DNA of 7,044 nt, from NCBI GenBank assembly GCA_030600525.1, contig JAUVLX010000180.1:1-7044 (forward strand), in the 5' to 3' direction. The notes below the pieces were generated by a model, which saw only the letters and a list, made by a program, of their open reading frames with translations, had not been told where the DNA came from and ran no database searches. Below, piece after piece: positions 1 through 6,506 of this stretch. Positions within the stretch are counted from its first letter, which is position 1. Every line of letters starts with the position of its first letter. Both the position numbers and the translations under genes were made by a program. This DNA comes from Desulfobulbus sp. Lineage in GTDB: Bacteria > Desulfobacterota > Desulfobulbia > Desulfobulbales > Desulfobulbaceae.

Positions 1-2
1 AA

Positions 3-41
3 GAACTTGCTAAAAGCATGCGAGCACAGCACGTAAAATAA
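3..41 (+). CDS. Possible C-terminal tail of an upstream gene (partial)
   Basis: The window opens in the middle of something. The frame starting at base 3 reads ELAKSMRAQHVK and ends at TAA 39-41, 27 bases before a strong intrinsic terminator on the same strand, which implies a plus-strand transcript entering from the left. The frame starting at base 1 (KNLLKACEHST, stop at 34-36) is also open and cannot be excluded. Twelve residues are too few to assign any family, so the frame choice is a guess based on the charged, helical look of the peptide. Confidence 0.3.
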   Translation, partial: ELAKSMRAQHVK

Positions 42-68
42 CCAGAACCTTTCCGAAGCATCTTCTCC

Positions 69-103
69 AAGCGGTTGTCTTAGCAAAGGCAACCGCTTTT
101 TTT
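69..103 (+). terminator. Strong intrinsic (rho-independent) terminator
   Basis: The arm AAGCGGTTGTCTT (69-81) pairs with AAGGCAACCGCTT (86-98) around an AGCA tetraloop. This gives a 13-bp stem with a single G-U pair, and the T run at 97-103 follows at once. It closes the transcript of the gene that enters from the left edge and insulates the NfeD operon downstream. There is no comparable T run for the minus strand, so it should act in one direction. Confidence 0.88.
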
Positions 104-187
104 ATGTCTACGCTGTTTATCAACACCATTTTATCTTCCACCCTGGGGGTGCCGCTTTCACACTTTCCCTGCCACAAAAAACGCGGC

Positions 188-216
188 TTCATCAATAAAA
201 CTTTCACCAGTATAAT
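188..216 (+). promoter_or_regulatory. Candidate sigma70-type promoter for the NfeD-slipin operon
   Basis: A perfect -10 hexamer TATAAT lies at 211-216. Seventeen bases upstream, the -35 position (188-193, TTCATC) matches the consensus poorly (3 of 6). The expected start near 223 would leave a leader of about 75 bases before the ATG at 297. The region between the terminator and the gene is AT-rich and contains no convincing ORF, which suits a promoter region. A second TATACT (250-255) has no recognisable -35. Confidence 0.4.
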
Positions 217-296
217 ATTTACATCTCATGACCGATGCTTAGAATGTAATATACTAAAATTATTATATTCATATGGATGCCAGGGGATTTACCGAG

Positions 297-1685
297 ATGA
301 ACAAATGGAGACAACCTATATCACCGTTTCTTGCCTACGGTATCCTGCTTTTAATCTTTGCAGCACTCAACCTGAGTGTTCCGGTGGCTGCTCAAACCAG
401 TAACAGCAGGGTACTCGTCCTGGAAGTAAAAGGGGTCATCGGTCCTGCGCTCGCCGAGTATATTCAAAAAGGTTTGACAACGGCCCACCAACAACAGGCA
501 AATGCTGTTATCCTGCGCATTGACACGCCCGGCGGCCTGGACAACTCCATGCGAGAAATCATTAAAGCTATTCTTGCCTCTCCGGTTCCGGTAGTCTCAT
601 TTGTTGCCCCTGAAGGTTCCAGAGCTGCCAGTGCCGGAACCTATATTATTTATGCCAGTCACATCGCGGCAATGGCACCTGCCACAAACCTTGGAGCTGC
701 CACCCCAATCAGTTTAGGCAGGCTTCCCCAACCGAGAGCTCCATCTGGCGAGGGCGATCAAGAAAAACAAACGCATGAAAAAACTTCACAGCCGGACACC
801 TTGCAGAAAAAAATAATCAACGATGCCGAAGCATATATCAAGGCCCTGGCAAGCAAACGTGGCCGCAACGCTGAATGGGCGGCAAAAGCTGTCACCAAGG
901 CTGAAAGTTTAACCGCAAAAGAGGCCTTACGCTTAAAGGTTATAGACATCATGGCCGACAACCTTCAAGATCTGCTCAAACAAATGGATGGCAGAAAAGT
1001 GGACATGGTTTCCGGCCCACAAATCCTGCAGACCCAAAGGGCAAAAATTGAATTTCTGCCCCCGGACTGGCGTACCCGTCTGCTAGTGACACTCACGGAC
1101 CCCAACATTGCCTACATCATGCTCCTGCTCGGTATCTACGGGTTAATTTTTGAGATGGCAAACCCCGGATATATTTTACCAGGTGTTATTGGGGCGATAT
1201 CGGTTGTCATCGCCTTGTACACCTTCCAGATTATGCCTGTTAATTATGCAGGCCTGCTATTACTCATCATTGGCATGGCCTTTATGGTTGCCGAGGCCTT
1301 TGCTCCCAGTTTCGGCGCACTAGGGACAGGGGGAATCATTGCCTTTATCATTGGTTCAATCATTCTTATGGATGAGCCTTCTTTTAAAATATCCTTCCTC
1401 ATAATCGGTGCAACCGCCTTTACTTCTGCGGGAATGCTCATTCTGATTGCAGGGAAACTCATAACCATCCGCCGCAGAAAAATAATCACCGGTGAAGAGC
1501 AGATGATCGAGAGTCTCGGGCAAGCCATGGAGGATTTCGATACTGAAGGTCGCGTTTGGATTCGCGGCGAATCCTGGCGGGGACGCTGTTCCAAACCGAT
1601 TAAACGTGGTCAAACCGTCAAGGTAACCGCCCAAAATGGTCTGATCTTAGATCTAGAGCTTGTTGAGGAGGAAAAACATGATTGA
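297..1685 (+). CDS. nfeD: Long NfeD-type membrane-bound serine protease (ClpP class)
   Basis: This is a membrane protease of the NfeD/1510-N family with 462 residues, the usual length for the long form. The start at 297 is chosen because AGGGG (282-286) lies 10 bases upstream and the product then begins with a clean signal peptide (MNKWRQ, hydrophobic core, probable cut after VAA at residue 32). The in-frame ATG at 273 has no ribosome site. The ClpP-like protease domain (about 38-225) carries IDTPGG (75-80) and the catalytic Ser112 in RAASAGTY. The Lys general base is likely Lys171 or Lys172, before IINDAEAYIKALA. A hydrophilic Pro/Glu/Gln-rich stretch (about 143-169) separates the two. Four or five membrane segments follow (about 263-389), then a C-terminal OB-fold NfeD domain (about 405-456). 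Family knowledge: the archaeal homologue PH1510 cleaves its slipin partner. The slipin gene overlaps this gene's end here, which supports the same pairing. The function is inferred by homology; the family call is firm. Confidence 0.93.
   Translation: MNKWRQPISPFLAYGILLLIFAALNLSVPVAAQTSNSRVLVLEVKGVIGPALAEYIQKGLTTAHQQQANAVILRIDTPGGLDNSMREIIKAILASPVPVVSFVAPEGSRAASAGTYIIYASHIAAMAPATNLGAATPISLGRLPQPRAPSGEGDQEKQTHEKTSQPDTLQKKIINDAEAYIKALASKRGRNAEWAAKAVTKAESLTAKEALRLKVIDIMADNLQDLLKQMDGRKVDMVSGPQILQTQRAKIEFLPPDWRTRLLVTLTDPNIAYIMLLLGIYGLIFEMANPGYILPGVIGAISVVIALYTFQIMPVNYAGLLLLIIGMAFMVAEAFAPSFGALGTGGIIAFIIGSIILMDEPSFKISFLIIGATAFTSAGMLILIAGKLITIRRRKIITGEEQMIESLGQAMEDFDTEGRVWIRGESWRGRCSKPIKRGQTVKVTAQNGLILDLELVEEEKHD
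1665..1671 (+). promoter_or_regulatory. Shine-Dalgarno site that fixes the slipin start
   Basis: GAGGAGG lies six bases before the ATG at 1678, inside the last codons of nfeD. It argues against the in-frame TTG at 1660, which lies upstream of this site and has no ribosome site of its own. The position inside the preceding gene points to translational coupling. Confidence 0.8.
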
Positions 1686-2460
1686 TGCTAGCTATGCCCT
1701 TCCCGTTGCTGTTTCTCTTTTTCTTTTGATAAGTCTTTTTGCCATCTCCATCAAGGTTGTCCGTGAATACCAGCGGCTGGTTGTCTTTTTTCTGGGCCGT
1801 TTTCAAACGGTGAAAAAACCGGGACTGCGCCTTATCATTCCTGGTATTCAGCAGGCTGTTCGGGTCGATTTGCGTGTAATCACCATGGATGTCCCCAGCC
1901 AGGACGTTATTTCCAAGGACAACGTGACAATACGAGTCAATGCGGTACTGTACTTCAGAGTAGTAGAACCGGAAAAAGCGATTATCCAGGTGGAGGATTA
2001 TTTCAATGCAACCAGTCAACTTGCCCAAACCACACTGCGCTCCGTCCTGGGTCAACATGAATTGGACGAAATGTTGTCGGAACGGGAAAAGGTGAACGCC
2101 GATCTTCAGGAAATAATAGACAAACAATCAGATGCGTGGGGCATCAAGGTGACCAATGTAGAAATCAAGCATGTGGACCTCAACGATAACATGATCCGTG
2201 CCATTGCCAAACAAGCTGAAGCGGAACGGGAAAGACGAGCAAAAGTTATTCACGCTGAGGGGGAGCTGCAGGCCTCCGAAAAATTGCTGGCAGCAGCCAA
2301 TATTATCTCCCAAAATCCACAGGCATTGCAGTTGCGATATTTGCAGACTTTAAATGATATCTCCAATGAAAATGCATCGACCATTATCTTTCCCTTACCC
2401 CTTGACACGATCAGTTCATTTTTTGATAAAAAGACAGAATCCTCGCCAAATCGCGACTGA
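1678..2460 (+). CDS. Slipin / stomatin-like SPFH (band 7) membrane protein
   Basis: This is a 260-residue prokaryotic stomatin (slipin). It has an N-terminal membrane anchor (about 6-27), then the SPFH/PHB domain: REYQRLVVFFLGRF (29-42), the Pro-Gly-Leu and IIPGIQ region (48-58), and VDLRVITMDVPSQ with DNVTIRVNAVLYFRV (63-95). LGQHELDEMLSERE (124-137) is a slipin hallmark. A charged coiled coil (about 179-203, AEAERERRAKVIHAEGEL) should drive oligomerisation. A short hydrophobic tail, STIIFPLPLDTI (234-245), lies in the part that partner NfeD proteases cut in archaeal models. The gene overlaps nfeD by 8 bases (ATGATTGA), so the two are almost certainly cotranscribed and made in proportion. 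Slipins form ring- or cage-like assemblies that organise membrane microdomains. The substrate or cargo here is unknown. Family call is firm; the proteolytic relationship is inferred from family knowledge and gene order. Confidence 0.93.
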   Translation: MIDASYALPVAVSLFLLISLFAISIKVVREYQRLVVFFLGRFQTVKKPGLRLIIPGIQQAVRVDLRVITMDVPSQDVISKDNVTIRVNAVLYFRVVEPEKAIIQVEDYFNATSQLAQTTLRSVLGQHELDEMLSEREKVNADLQEIIDKQSDAWGIKVTNVEIKHVDLNDNMIRAIAKQAEAERERRAKVIHAEGELQASEKLLAAANIISQNPQALQLRYLQTLNDISNENASTIIFPLPLDTISSFFDKKTESSPNRD

Positions 2461-2464
2461 TAGC

Positions 2465-2494
2465 TTGAACTGTTCTTACTGCTCCTGCTAAAAT
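2465..2494 (+). promoter_or_regulatory. Candidate promoter for the Lon-like protease gene
   Basis: Right after the slipin stop codon, TTGAAC (2465-2470; 4 of 6 to the -35 consensus) is followed after 18 bases by TAAAAT (2489-2494; 5 of 6 to the -10 consensus). Start near 2501 would give a leader of about 140 bases. No intrinsic terminator was seen between slipin and the protease gene, so read-through from the upstream operon is equally possible. Confidence 0.33.
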
Positions 2495-2640
2495 AGCATT
2501 ACAGGCAAGGGATTGCAGAAAATACCAGGGGCATCTGCGTATTGATACATTCTTCGCAAGTATCCCCAAAAAAGAGGGTTCCTAGCACCGGAAAAACAAC
2601 CTGACGTGCAGAAGTTCAACCCCTTACAATGTGAGAGCCT

Positions 2641-5043
2641 ATGAAAATTCGCACCGTTACCCGGGAAGAAGCCTATCACCACTGTAATGCAGATGATTTC
2701 CCTTTTGAAACCACAGCCGAAATAAAAGAATTTGCCCGTTACATTGGTCAGGATCGTGCACTGGAAGCAGTCGAATTTGCCATATCCATGCCTTTACGGG
2801 GATTCAACCTATTTGTTGTCGGTCCTGAAGGTTCCGGGCGTCACAGTGTTGTTCAATCCTTTATCCACAAGCAGGCAAAGGATAAAGTCACCCCCAGTGA
2901 CTGGTGCTATGTCTATAATTTTGAGAGTGCCCATCAACCCCTGGCTCTTGAATTCCCTCCCCAGCAAGGTCCCATTTTCAAAAAAGAAATATCCGAGCTT
3001 ATCGAAGCGATCAAGACTTCCCTGCCCGCCATCTTCGAAGGAGACGATTACCGTGTCAGAAAAAGGGCGCTGGCCGAAAAACTGCAGCAAAAGGTAGACA
3101 AACTCTACGAAAGCCTGATAACCAAAGGCAGGGAAAAATCAATTGCTGTTATCAAAAATGACCAGGGCATGATGTTTTCTCCCATGGACGAGAAGGGAGA
3201 ACCCATGGATTTGGAATCGTTTAAAAAACTACCCGAATCAACCAAAAAAGAATTTGAAAAAAACATAGAAAATTTACATGGTACATTGCACAAGACCATG
3301 TATGAAGTCAACAAGGTCAACCGCGAAGCAAAGGAGCTGCAGAAAAAATTAAAAGAGGAAACAGCCAGCCTCTCTGTTGGCCATCTCATTGACGCTTTAT
3401 TGACCAAATATACTGATCATAACAAAGTGCTAACCTACCTCAACGGTATCCGTGCCCAGCTTATCGAACACGCGGATGACTTTCTGGGAAATACAGCTGG
3501 TCACAAGAACCCTTTCATCGCCCTCCAGTCAGGTCCGCCCTCTTTCCACCAATATGAAGTAAATGTCCTTGTCACCCAGACAGAGGACGGAGCTCCTGTT
3601 ATCTATGAGGATATGCCGACTTACCAGAATATCCATGGACGCATTGAACACCAGGCGCAAATGGGTATGCTCACCACCGACTTTTCCCTGATCCGGGCCG
3701 GTGCTCTGCATCGAGCCAACGGCGGCTACATCATTATTGATGCCAGGAGGCTTCTCATGCAGCCTTTTGCCTATGAAGGGCTGAAACGAACCCTGCGGTC
3801 CAGCCAGATAAGGATGGAACCGGTTGAACGCCTCCTCGGTCTGGTGAGCACGGTCTCTTTAGAGCCGGAACCGGTACCGCTCGATGTCAAGGTGGTGCTC
3901 ATAGGGGAACCCATGATCTATTATCTGCTGCAGGCACATGATCCGGAGTTCAAGACCCTGTTCAAGGTGCAAGCGGATTTTGAACATGACATGGAACGTA
4001 ATGCTGCCAGTCAACAGCAATATGCTGCGCTGGTAGCAAGCCTTGCCTCGGAAAAAGACCTGCTGCCCCTGCATAAAACAGCAGTGGCTCGAGTGACCGA
4101 AGAGGCGGCACGCAATGCTGGTGATTCCGGTAAGCTTTCATTGCATATTCGCAAAATAGCGGACCTAATTAAAGAGGCTGATTATTTGGCTCGTAAAACA
4201 GACAAACACTATATTGATTGCCAAGATATAGAAATGGCCCTAAAGGCATCCGAGCGGCGAGGAGGGAGGATCAGTGACCGTATTTTTTCATCCATTGAAG
4301 AAAACATCCGTCATATAGATACCAGTGGTGAAAAAATTGGCCAGGTGAATGGATTGTCTATTATAGGAATTGGTGACAATGCATTTGGATTTCCAACCCG
4401 TATCACTGCCGTAACCAGGCCCGGTAAAGGCAACATCGTTGATATTGAACGTGAGGTGGAGTTGGCAGGCCCCATTCATTCCAAAGGTGTTATGATCCTT
4501 GGCGCTTTTTTAAACTCCCGTTATGCCCGTCACATTCCAATGGGACTACAGGCCAGCCTGGTTTTTGAACAATCCTATGGCGGAGTTGAAGGCGACAGTG
4601 CCTCCTGCGGAGAACTGTGCGCTCTGCTCTCTTCACTCTCTGGTGTTCCCATCCGCCAAGATATAGCTATCACCGGTTCGGTGAGTCAATTGGGAGAAAT
4701 CCAGCCGGTGGGTGGTGTGAATGAAAAAATCGAAGGCTTTTTCGACATCTGCAACGCACGCGGATTAACAGGGACGGAAGGCGTTATTATTCCGGAAACC
4801 AATGTCCGCCATCTCATGCTCAAAAAAGAGGTGGTCGAGGCCATTGGCAAACAGCAATTTTCTATCTACCTTGTCACGAAAGTAGACGAGGCAATTGCAT
4901 TACTCACCGGCCTGGAAGCTGGAGAATACAGTGAAGAGGGATACCCGAAAGATTCGATTAACAGTAGAGTTGAGGCGACCCTACTCCGCTTTGCGCAGGA
5001 TCTGCGTGCATTTGCTAAAGGGAAACGTTTCACAAAAACATGA
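2641..5043 (+). CDS. Lon-like ATP-dependent protease (AAA_32 type, S16 peptidase)
   Basis: This 800-residue protein belongs to the Lon-related AAA_32 group (relatives of E. coli YcbZ/LonH). It lacks the N-terminal substrate domain of classical Lon. The N-terminal part carries IGQDRALEAVEFAISM (35-50) and a P-loop-like GPEGSGRH (61-68) in which Arg67-His68 replace the usual Lys-Ser/Thr. A long charged helical insert (about 113-245) splits the ATPase module. The Walker B-like GGYIIIDARRLL (361-372) follows, then the lid (about 475-540). The Lon proteolytic domain (about 555-755) has catalytic Ser653 in EGDSASCGE and Lys696 in GGVNEKIEGF, spaced 43 residues apart as in classical Lon. So the peptidase should be active. 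ATP use is less certain because of the altered P-loop. The ATG at 2641 has only a weak GTGAG upstream. It stands 180 bases after the slipin gene on the same strand and probably degrades damaged or regulatory proteins in the cytoplasm; specific substrates cannot be read from the sequence. Confidence 0.93.
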   Translation: MKIRTVTREEAYHHCNADDFPFETTAEIKEFARYIGQDRALEAVEFAISMPLRGFNLFVVGPEGSGRHSVVQSFIHKQAKDKVTPSDWCYVYNFESAHQPLALEFPPQQGPIFKKEISELIEAIKTSLPAIFEGDDYRVRKRALAEKLQQKVDKLYESLITKGREKSIAVIKNDQGMMFSPMDEKGEPMDLESFKKLPESTKKEFEKNIENLHGTLHKTMYEVNKVNREAKELQKKLKEETASLSVGHLIDALLTKYTDHNKVLTYLNGIRAQLIEHADDFLGNTAGHKNPFIALQSGPPSFHQYEVNVLVTQTEDGAPVIYEDMPTYQNIHGRIEHQAQMGMLTTDFSLIRAGALHRANGGYIIIDARRLLMQPFAYEGLKRTLRSSQIRMEPVERLLGLVSTVSLEPEPVPLDVKVVLIGEPMIYYLLQAHDPEFKTLFKVQADFEHDMERNAASQQQYAALVASLASEKDLLPLHKTAVARVTEEAARNAGDSGKLSLHIRKIADLIKEADYLARKTDKHYIDCQDIEMALKASERRGGRISDRIFSSIEENIRHIDTSGEKIGQVNGLSIIGIGDNAFGFPTRITAVTRPGKGNIVDIEREVELAGPIHSKGVMILGAFLNSRYARHIPMGLQASLVFEQSYGGVEGDSASCGELCALLSSLSGVPIRQDIAITGSVSQLGEIQPVGGVNEKIEGFFDICNARGLTGTEGVIIPETNVRHLMLKKEVVEAIGKQQFSIYLVTKVDEAIALLTGLEAGEYSEEGYPKDSINSRVEATLLRFAQDLRAFAKGKRFTKT

Positions 5044-5127
5044 TGTGAGTAAATGCTGTTACAAAACCAGAGAGTACAAAAAGTTTATGGCCTAGACGTA
5101 TAACCATGTTTACTATTGGGCTATCTG

Positions 5128-5157
5128 TTGTATTACAAATAAAATCCAGGTTATAGT
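5128..5157 (+). promoter_or_regulatory. Candidate promoter for the nitroreductase gene
   Basis: TTGTAT (5128-5133, 3 of 6 to -35) and TATAGT (5152-5157, 5 of 6 to -10) are separated by 18 bases. They lie within the 170-base AT-rich gap between the protease and nitroreductase genes. Start near 5164 would give a leader of about 50 bases. The gap suggests the nitroreductase is transcribed on its own, but no terminator was recognised after the protease gene. Confidence 0.4.
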
Positions 5158-5213
5158 CCTTCTCCCCATTATCTGTAAGATAAGTAATATTAATCCTTTA
5201 GTAACAAAAAAAT

Positions 5214-5882
5214 ATGAACGTACACGAAGCTCTTCTCGCCCGTAAATCCACCCGTGCTTTTCTTGATAAACAGGTGAGCAAAGAAAAAACAGTGCGAATC
5301 CTGCAAGCAGCCAGCCATGCGCCCTCCGGGACTAATGCCCAGCCTTGGCAGGTTGCCGTGGTTTCAGGACAGAAAAAACAAGAACTGACTACAGCCATGG
5401 AGAATGCGTTTAAGGAGGAACCGAGAGGCACAATGGATTATCAGTATTATCCGCTTGAATGGCGCGAACCCTACAAAAAAAGACGAGTTTCGTGTGCTGC
5501 ACAACTCTACGATACCCTCAATATTAAGCGGAAAGATAAAGTTGCACGCCTGACCCAGTGGACTGCGAATTATCAGGGGTTTGGCGCACCGGTGATTCTT
5601 TTCTTCTTCTTGGATCCGATCATGAAAAAAGGCTCTTTTCTTGATTACGGCATGTTTATTCAGTCCATTATGCTGGCAGCCGTTGAAGAAAACCTTGCGA
5701 CCTGTGCTCAAGCCGCTTTGGGCCAGTTTCCGGAAATAGTAAAAACTTCACTGGGATATGATCAAGAAACTATTCTCATCGGAGGGATGGCCCTTGGATA
5801 CGAAAATAAGGAAGCGCCAGTCAATAATTACCGAACTCCGCGTGAAGAGGTTGACGTTTTTACCCGTTTTTTTTATGAATAA
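5214..5882 (+). CDS. Nitroreductase-family FMN oxidoreductase
   Basis: A 222-residue protein of the nitroreductase superfamily (PF00881): soluble, usually dimeric, FMN-dependent NAD(P)H oxidoreductases. The N-terminal MNVHEALLARKSTRAF holds the FMN-phosphate signature RKSTR (10-14). APSGTNAQPWQ (36-46) is the second flavin-binding segment. The C-terminal IGGMALGYE (189-197) and NNYRTPREE (204-212) complete the FMN site and the C-terminal arm. Length and ends match the family, so the start at 5214 is right even though the A-rich leader shows no clear Shine-Dalgarno. The physiological substrate (quinone, nitroaromatic, or a dehalogenation or desaturation substrate) cannot be told from the sequence. 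It is flanked on both sides by non-coding gaps and appears to be a single-gene unit. The family is firm; the substrate is unknown. Confidence 0.92.
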   Translation: MNVHEALLARKSTRAFLDKQVSKEKTVRILQAASHAPSGTNAQPWQVAVVSGQKKQELTTAMENAFKEEPRGTMDYQYYPLEWREPYKKRRVSCAAQLYDTLNIKRKDKVARLTQWTANYQGFGAPVILFFFLDPIMKKGSFLDYGMFIQSIMLAAVEENLATCAQAALGQFPEIVKTSLGYDQETILIGGMALGYENKEAPVNNYRTPREEVDVFTRFFYE

Positions 5883-5917
5883 TGAAAGGAACACCTACAG
5901 CAAATACACAATGTGTA

Positions 5918-5944
5918 GTAACTCAGACCTGATCTGACAGTTAC
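5918..5944. repeat. Small hairpin downstream of the nitroreductase gene
   Basis: GTAACT-CAGA (5918-5927) pairs with TCTG (5933-5936) and AGTTAC (5939-5944). This makes a 10-bp stem with a two-base bulge and a five-base loop. It lies 36 bases after the stop codon, where a transcript end might be expected, but no T run follows. A role in RNA 3'-end stability or termination is conjecture. Confidence 0.4.
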
Positions 5945-5970
5945 CATAAAAAGGTGTGATTCAATCCGAC

Positions 5971-5998
5971 ATTGCTGGTGGCGATTTTAGCCAGCAAT
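5971..5998. repeat. 8-bp perfect inverted repeat
   Basis: ATTGCTGG (5971-5978) and CCAGCAAT (5991-5998) are perfect complements around a 12-base loop. There is no T run on either side. It is the second hairpin in the gap after the nitroreductase gene, and its function is unknown. Confidence 0.4.
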
Positions 5999-6258
5999 AG
6001 AAATTGCCATGTTAAGAGTAATACAGAGAAGGTTGAGTCAGCCCCGAGAGCCAAAATCAGTGTTTTCTAGAACAATTGACAGAATGCTATGTTTCGTAGA
6101 TTCAGGAAAAATCGTGATCTCTACTTGCTGGTAGCAGTTGAAGATTGGCAGGAATAATCTTAAATAGAAAAGCTGGGTATATTGTCCCTAGAACCCGCGT
6201 CTCAGAAATCAAGCGGACTCTTTGCCTCTTTCAGAGTTCTGCTTCTGACGGTATGGGT

Positions 6259-6264
6259 ATAGAT
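6259..6264. repeat. Target-site duplication, left copy (ATAGAT)
   Basis: ATAGAT directly precedes the left end of the 141-bp foldback element. An identical copy follows the right end at 6406-6411. On the minus strand it is ATCTAT, the Ile-Tyr codons that include the catalytic Tyr of the interrupted integrase. Confidence 0.82.
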
Positions 6265-6405
6265 GAGTCTGTTGATTTACTAGTATTTTCGTTTAAGGTC
6301 GAGGCATGCTGAAAAAATAACCACAGGCATATAGTTAATATTCCGAGGATTATTTTTTCAGCATAACGAAAAAATTGGGCGAAAAGACAGTAAATCAACA
6401 GGCTC
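6265..6405. mobile_element. 141-bp MITE-like foldback element inserted in an integrase gene
   Basis: The element is an imperfect palindrome without coding capacity. Its outer arms GAGTCTGTTGATTTACT (6265-6281) and the complement of 6389-6405 differ at one base in 17. Its inner arms ATGCTGAAAAAATAA (6306-6320) and 6350-6364 match perfectly over 15 bases. Between them lie 24 diverged bases on each side, so the arms are of equal length and share the same plan. The loop is 29 bases (6321-6349). A perfect 6-bp duplication flanks it. Removing it with one copy of the duplication restores a canonical integrase C-terminus, which fixes the boundaries. Terminal inverted repeats, short length and lack of genes fit a MITE moved in trans by a transposase elsewhere in the genome. 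I do not recognise the parent insertion sequence family. Confidence 0.85.
6306..6364. repeat. Inner perfect 15-bp inverted repeat of the foldback element
   Basis: ATGCTGAAAAAATAA (6306-6320) and TTATTTTTTCAGCAT (6350-6364) are exact complements separated by 29 bases. Each arm carries a run of six A or T. If transcribed, either strand would fold into a hairpin nested inside the outer arms. The better conservation here than in the adjacent 24 bases suggests the inner stem matters to the element. Confidence 0.85.
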
Positions 6406-6411
6406 ATAGAT
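6406..6411. repeat. Target-site duplication, right copy (ATAGAT)
   Basis: This is identical to the copy at 6259-6264 and directly adjoins the right end of the foldback element. Because ATAGAT starts and ends with AT, the terminal inverted repeat can be read as two bases longer with a 2-bp duplication. The 6-bp reading is preferred because the other leaves four matching flank bases to chance. Confidence 0.82.
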
Positions 6412-6506
6412 CATCGTCGTTCTCACATCGCTGTGCCCCAACAATTCCTGAATCGTGCGAATATCATAATTTGCCTGCAGCAGATGGCTGGCAATACTGT
6501 GGCGAT

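Larger units (their letters stand above)
5883..6201. other. Gene-free region between nitroreductase and integrase remnant
   Basis: About 320 bases without a credible ORF on either strand. The only structures seen are two short hairpins (5918-5944 and 5971-5998, listed separately). No T run, promoter pair or tRNA was recognised. It marks the border between the housekeeping genes and the mobile-element remains on the right. Confidence 0.6.
6202..6504 (-). pseudogene. Tyrosine recombinase (IntI/XerC-like), C-terminal remnant, doubly interrupted
   Basis: On the minus strand 6504-6412 reads RHSIASHLLQANYDIRTIQE, then LLGHSDVRTTM and the start of IY. This is the box II Arg-His, the LLGH motif and the catalytic Tyr of a tyrosine recombinase close to integron-type integrases. 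The gene then runs into a 141-bp foldback element (6405-6265). Beyond it the reading resumes with IY and THTVRSRTLKEAKSPLDF, stop at 6204-6202, which is a typical C-terminus for this family. Element plus duplication equals 147 bases, a multiple of three, so the frame is the same on both sides. As it stands, translation would leave the integrase after the catalytic Tyr and end inside the insert. Upstream the gene stops abruptly at 6504, at the box II Arg codon, where another mobile element begins. The N-terminal part should lie beyond that element, to the right of the window. The gene cannot make a working integrase in this state. Confidence 0.88.

Noticed and set aside
10..207. 65-residue ORF on the minus strand
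   Set aside because: It runs through the strong terminator at 69-103, has no convincing ribosome site and resembles no family.
273..296. Upstream ATG as start of nfeD
   Set aside because: No Shine-Dalgarno precedes it, and it would add eight residues before a clean signal peptide; the ATG at 297 has AGGGG at good distance.
104..403. 99-residue ORF on the plus strand before and over the nfeD start
   Set aside because: It begins at the base after the terminator T run, has no ribosome site, crosses the candidate promoter and overlaps the signal-peptide region of nfeD in another frame.
2531..2570. GGGG...CCCC foldback in the slipin-protease gap
   Set aside because: Only about six pairs with a bulge and no T run on either strand; too weak to call a terminator or regulatory element.
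6265..6405. Foldback structure read as an intrinsic terminator of the integrase gene
   Set aside because: The loop is 29 bases, the T run lies inside the stem, and the native integrase stop codon is outside the structure at 6202-6204.
6263..6407. Foldback structure read as an integron attC site next to an integrase
   Set aside because: The size fits, but the GTT/AAC cores are in the wrong order and do not match the attC consensus. The 6-bp duplication and the restored integrase frame show an insertion.
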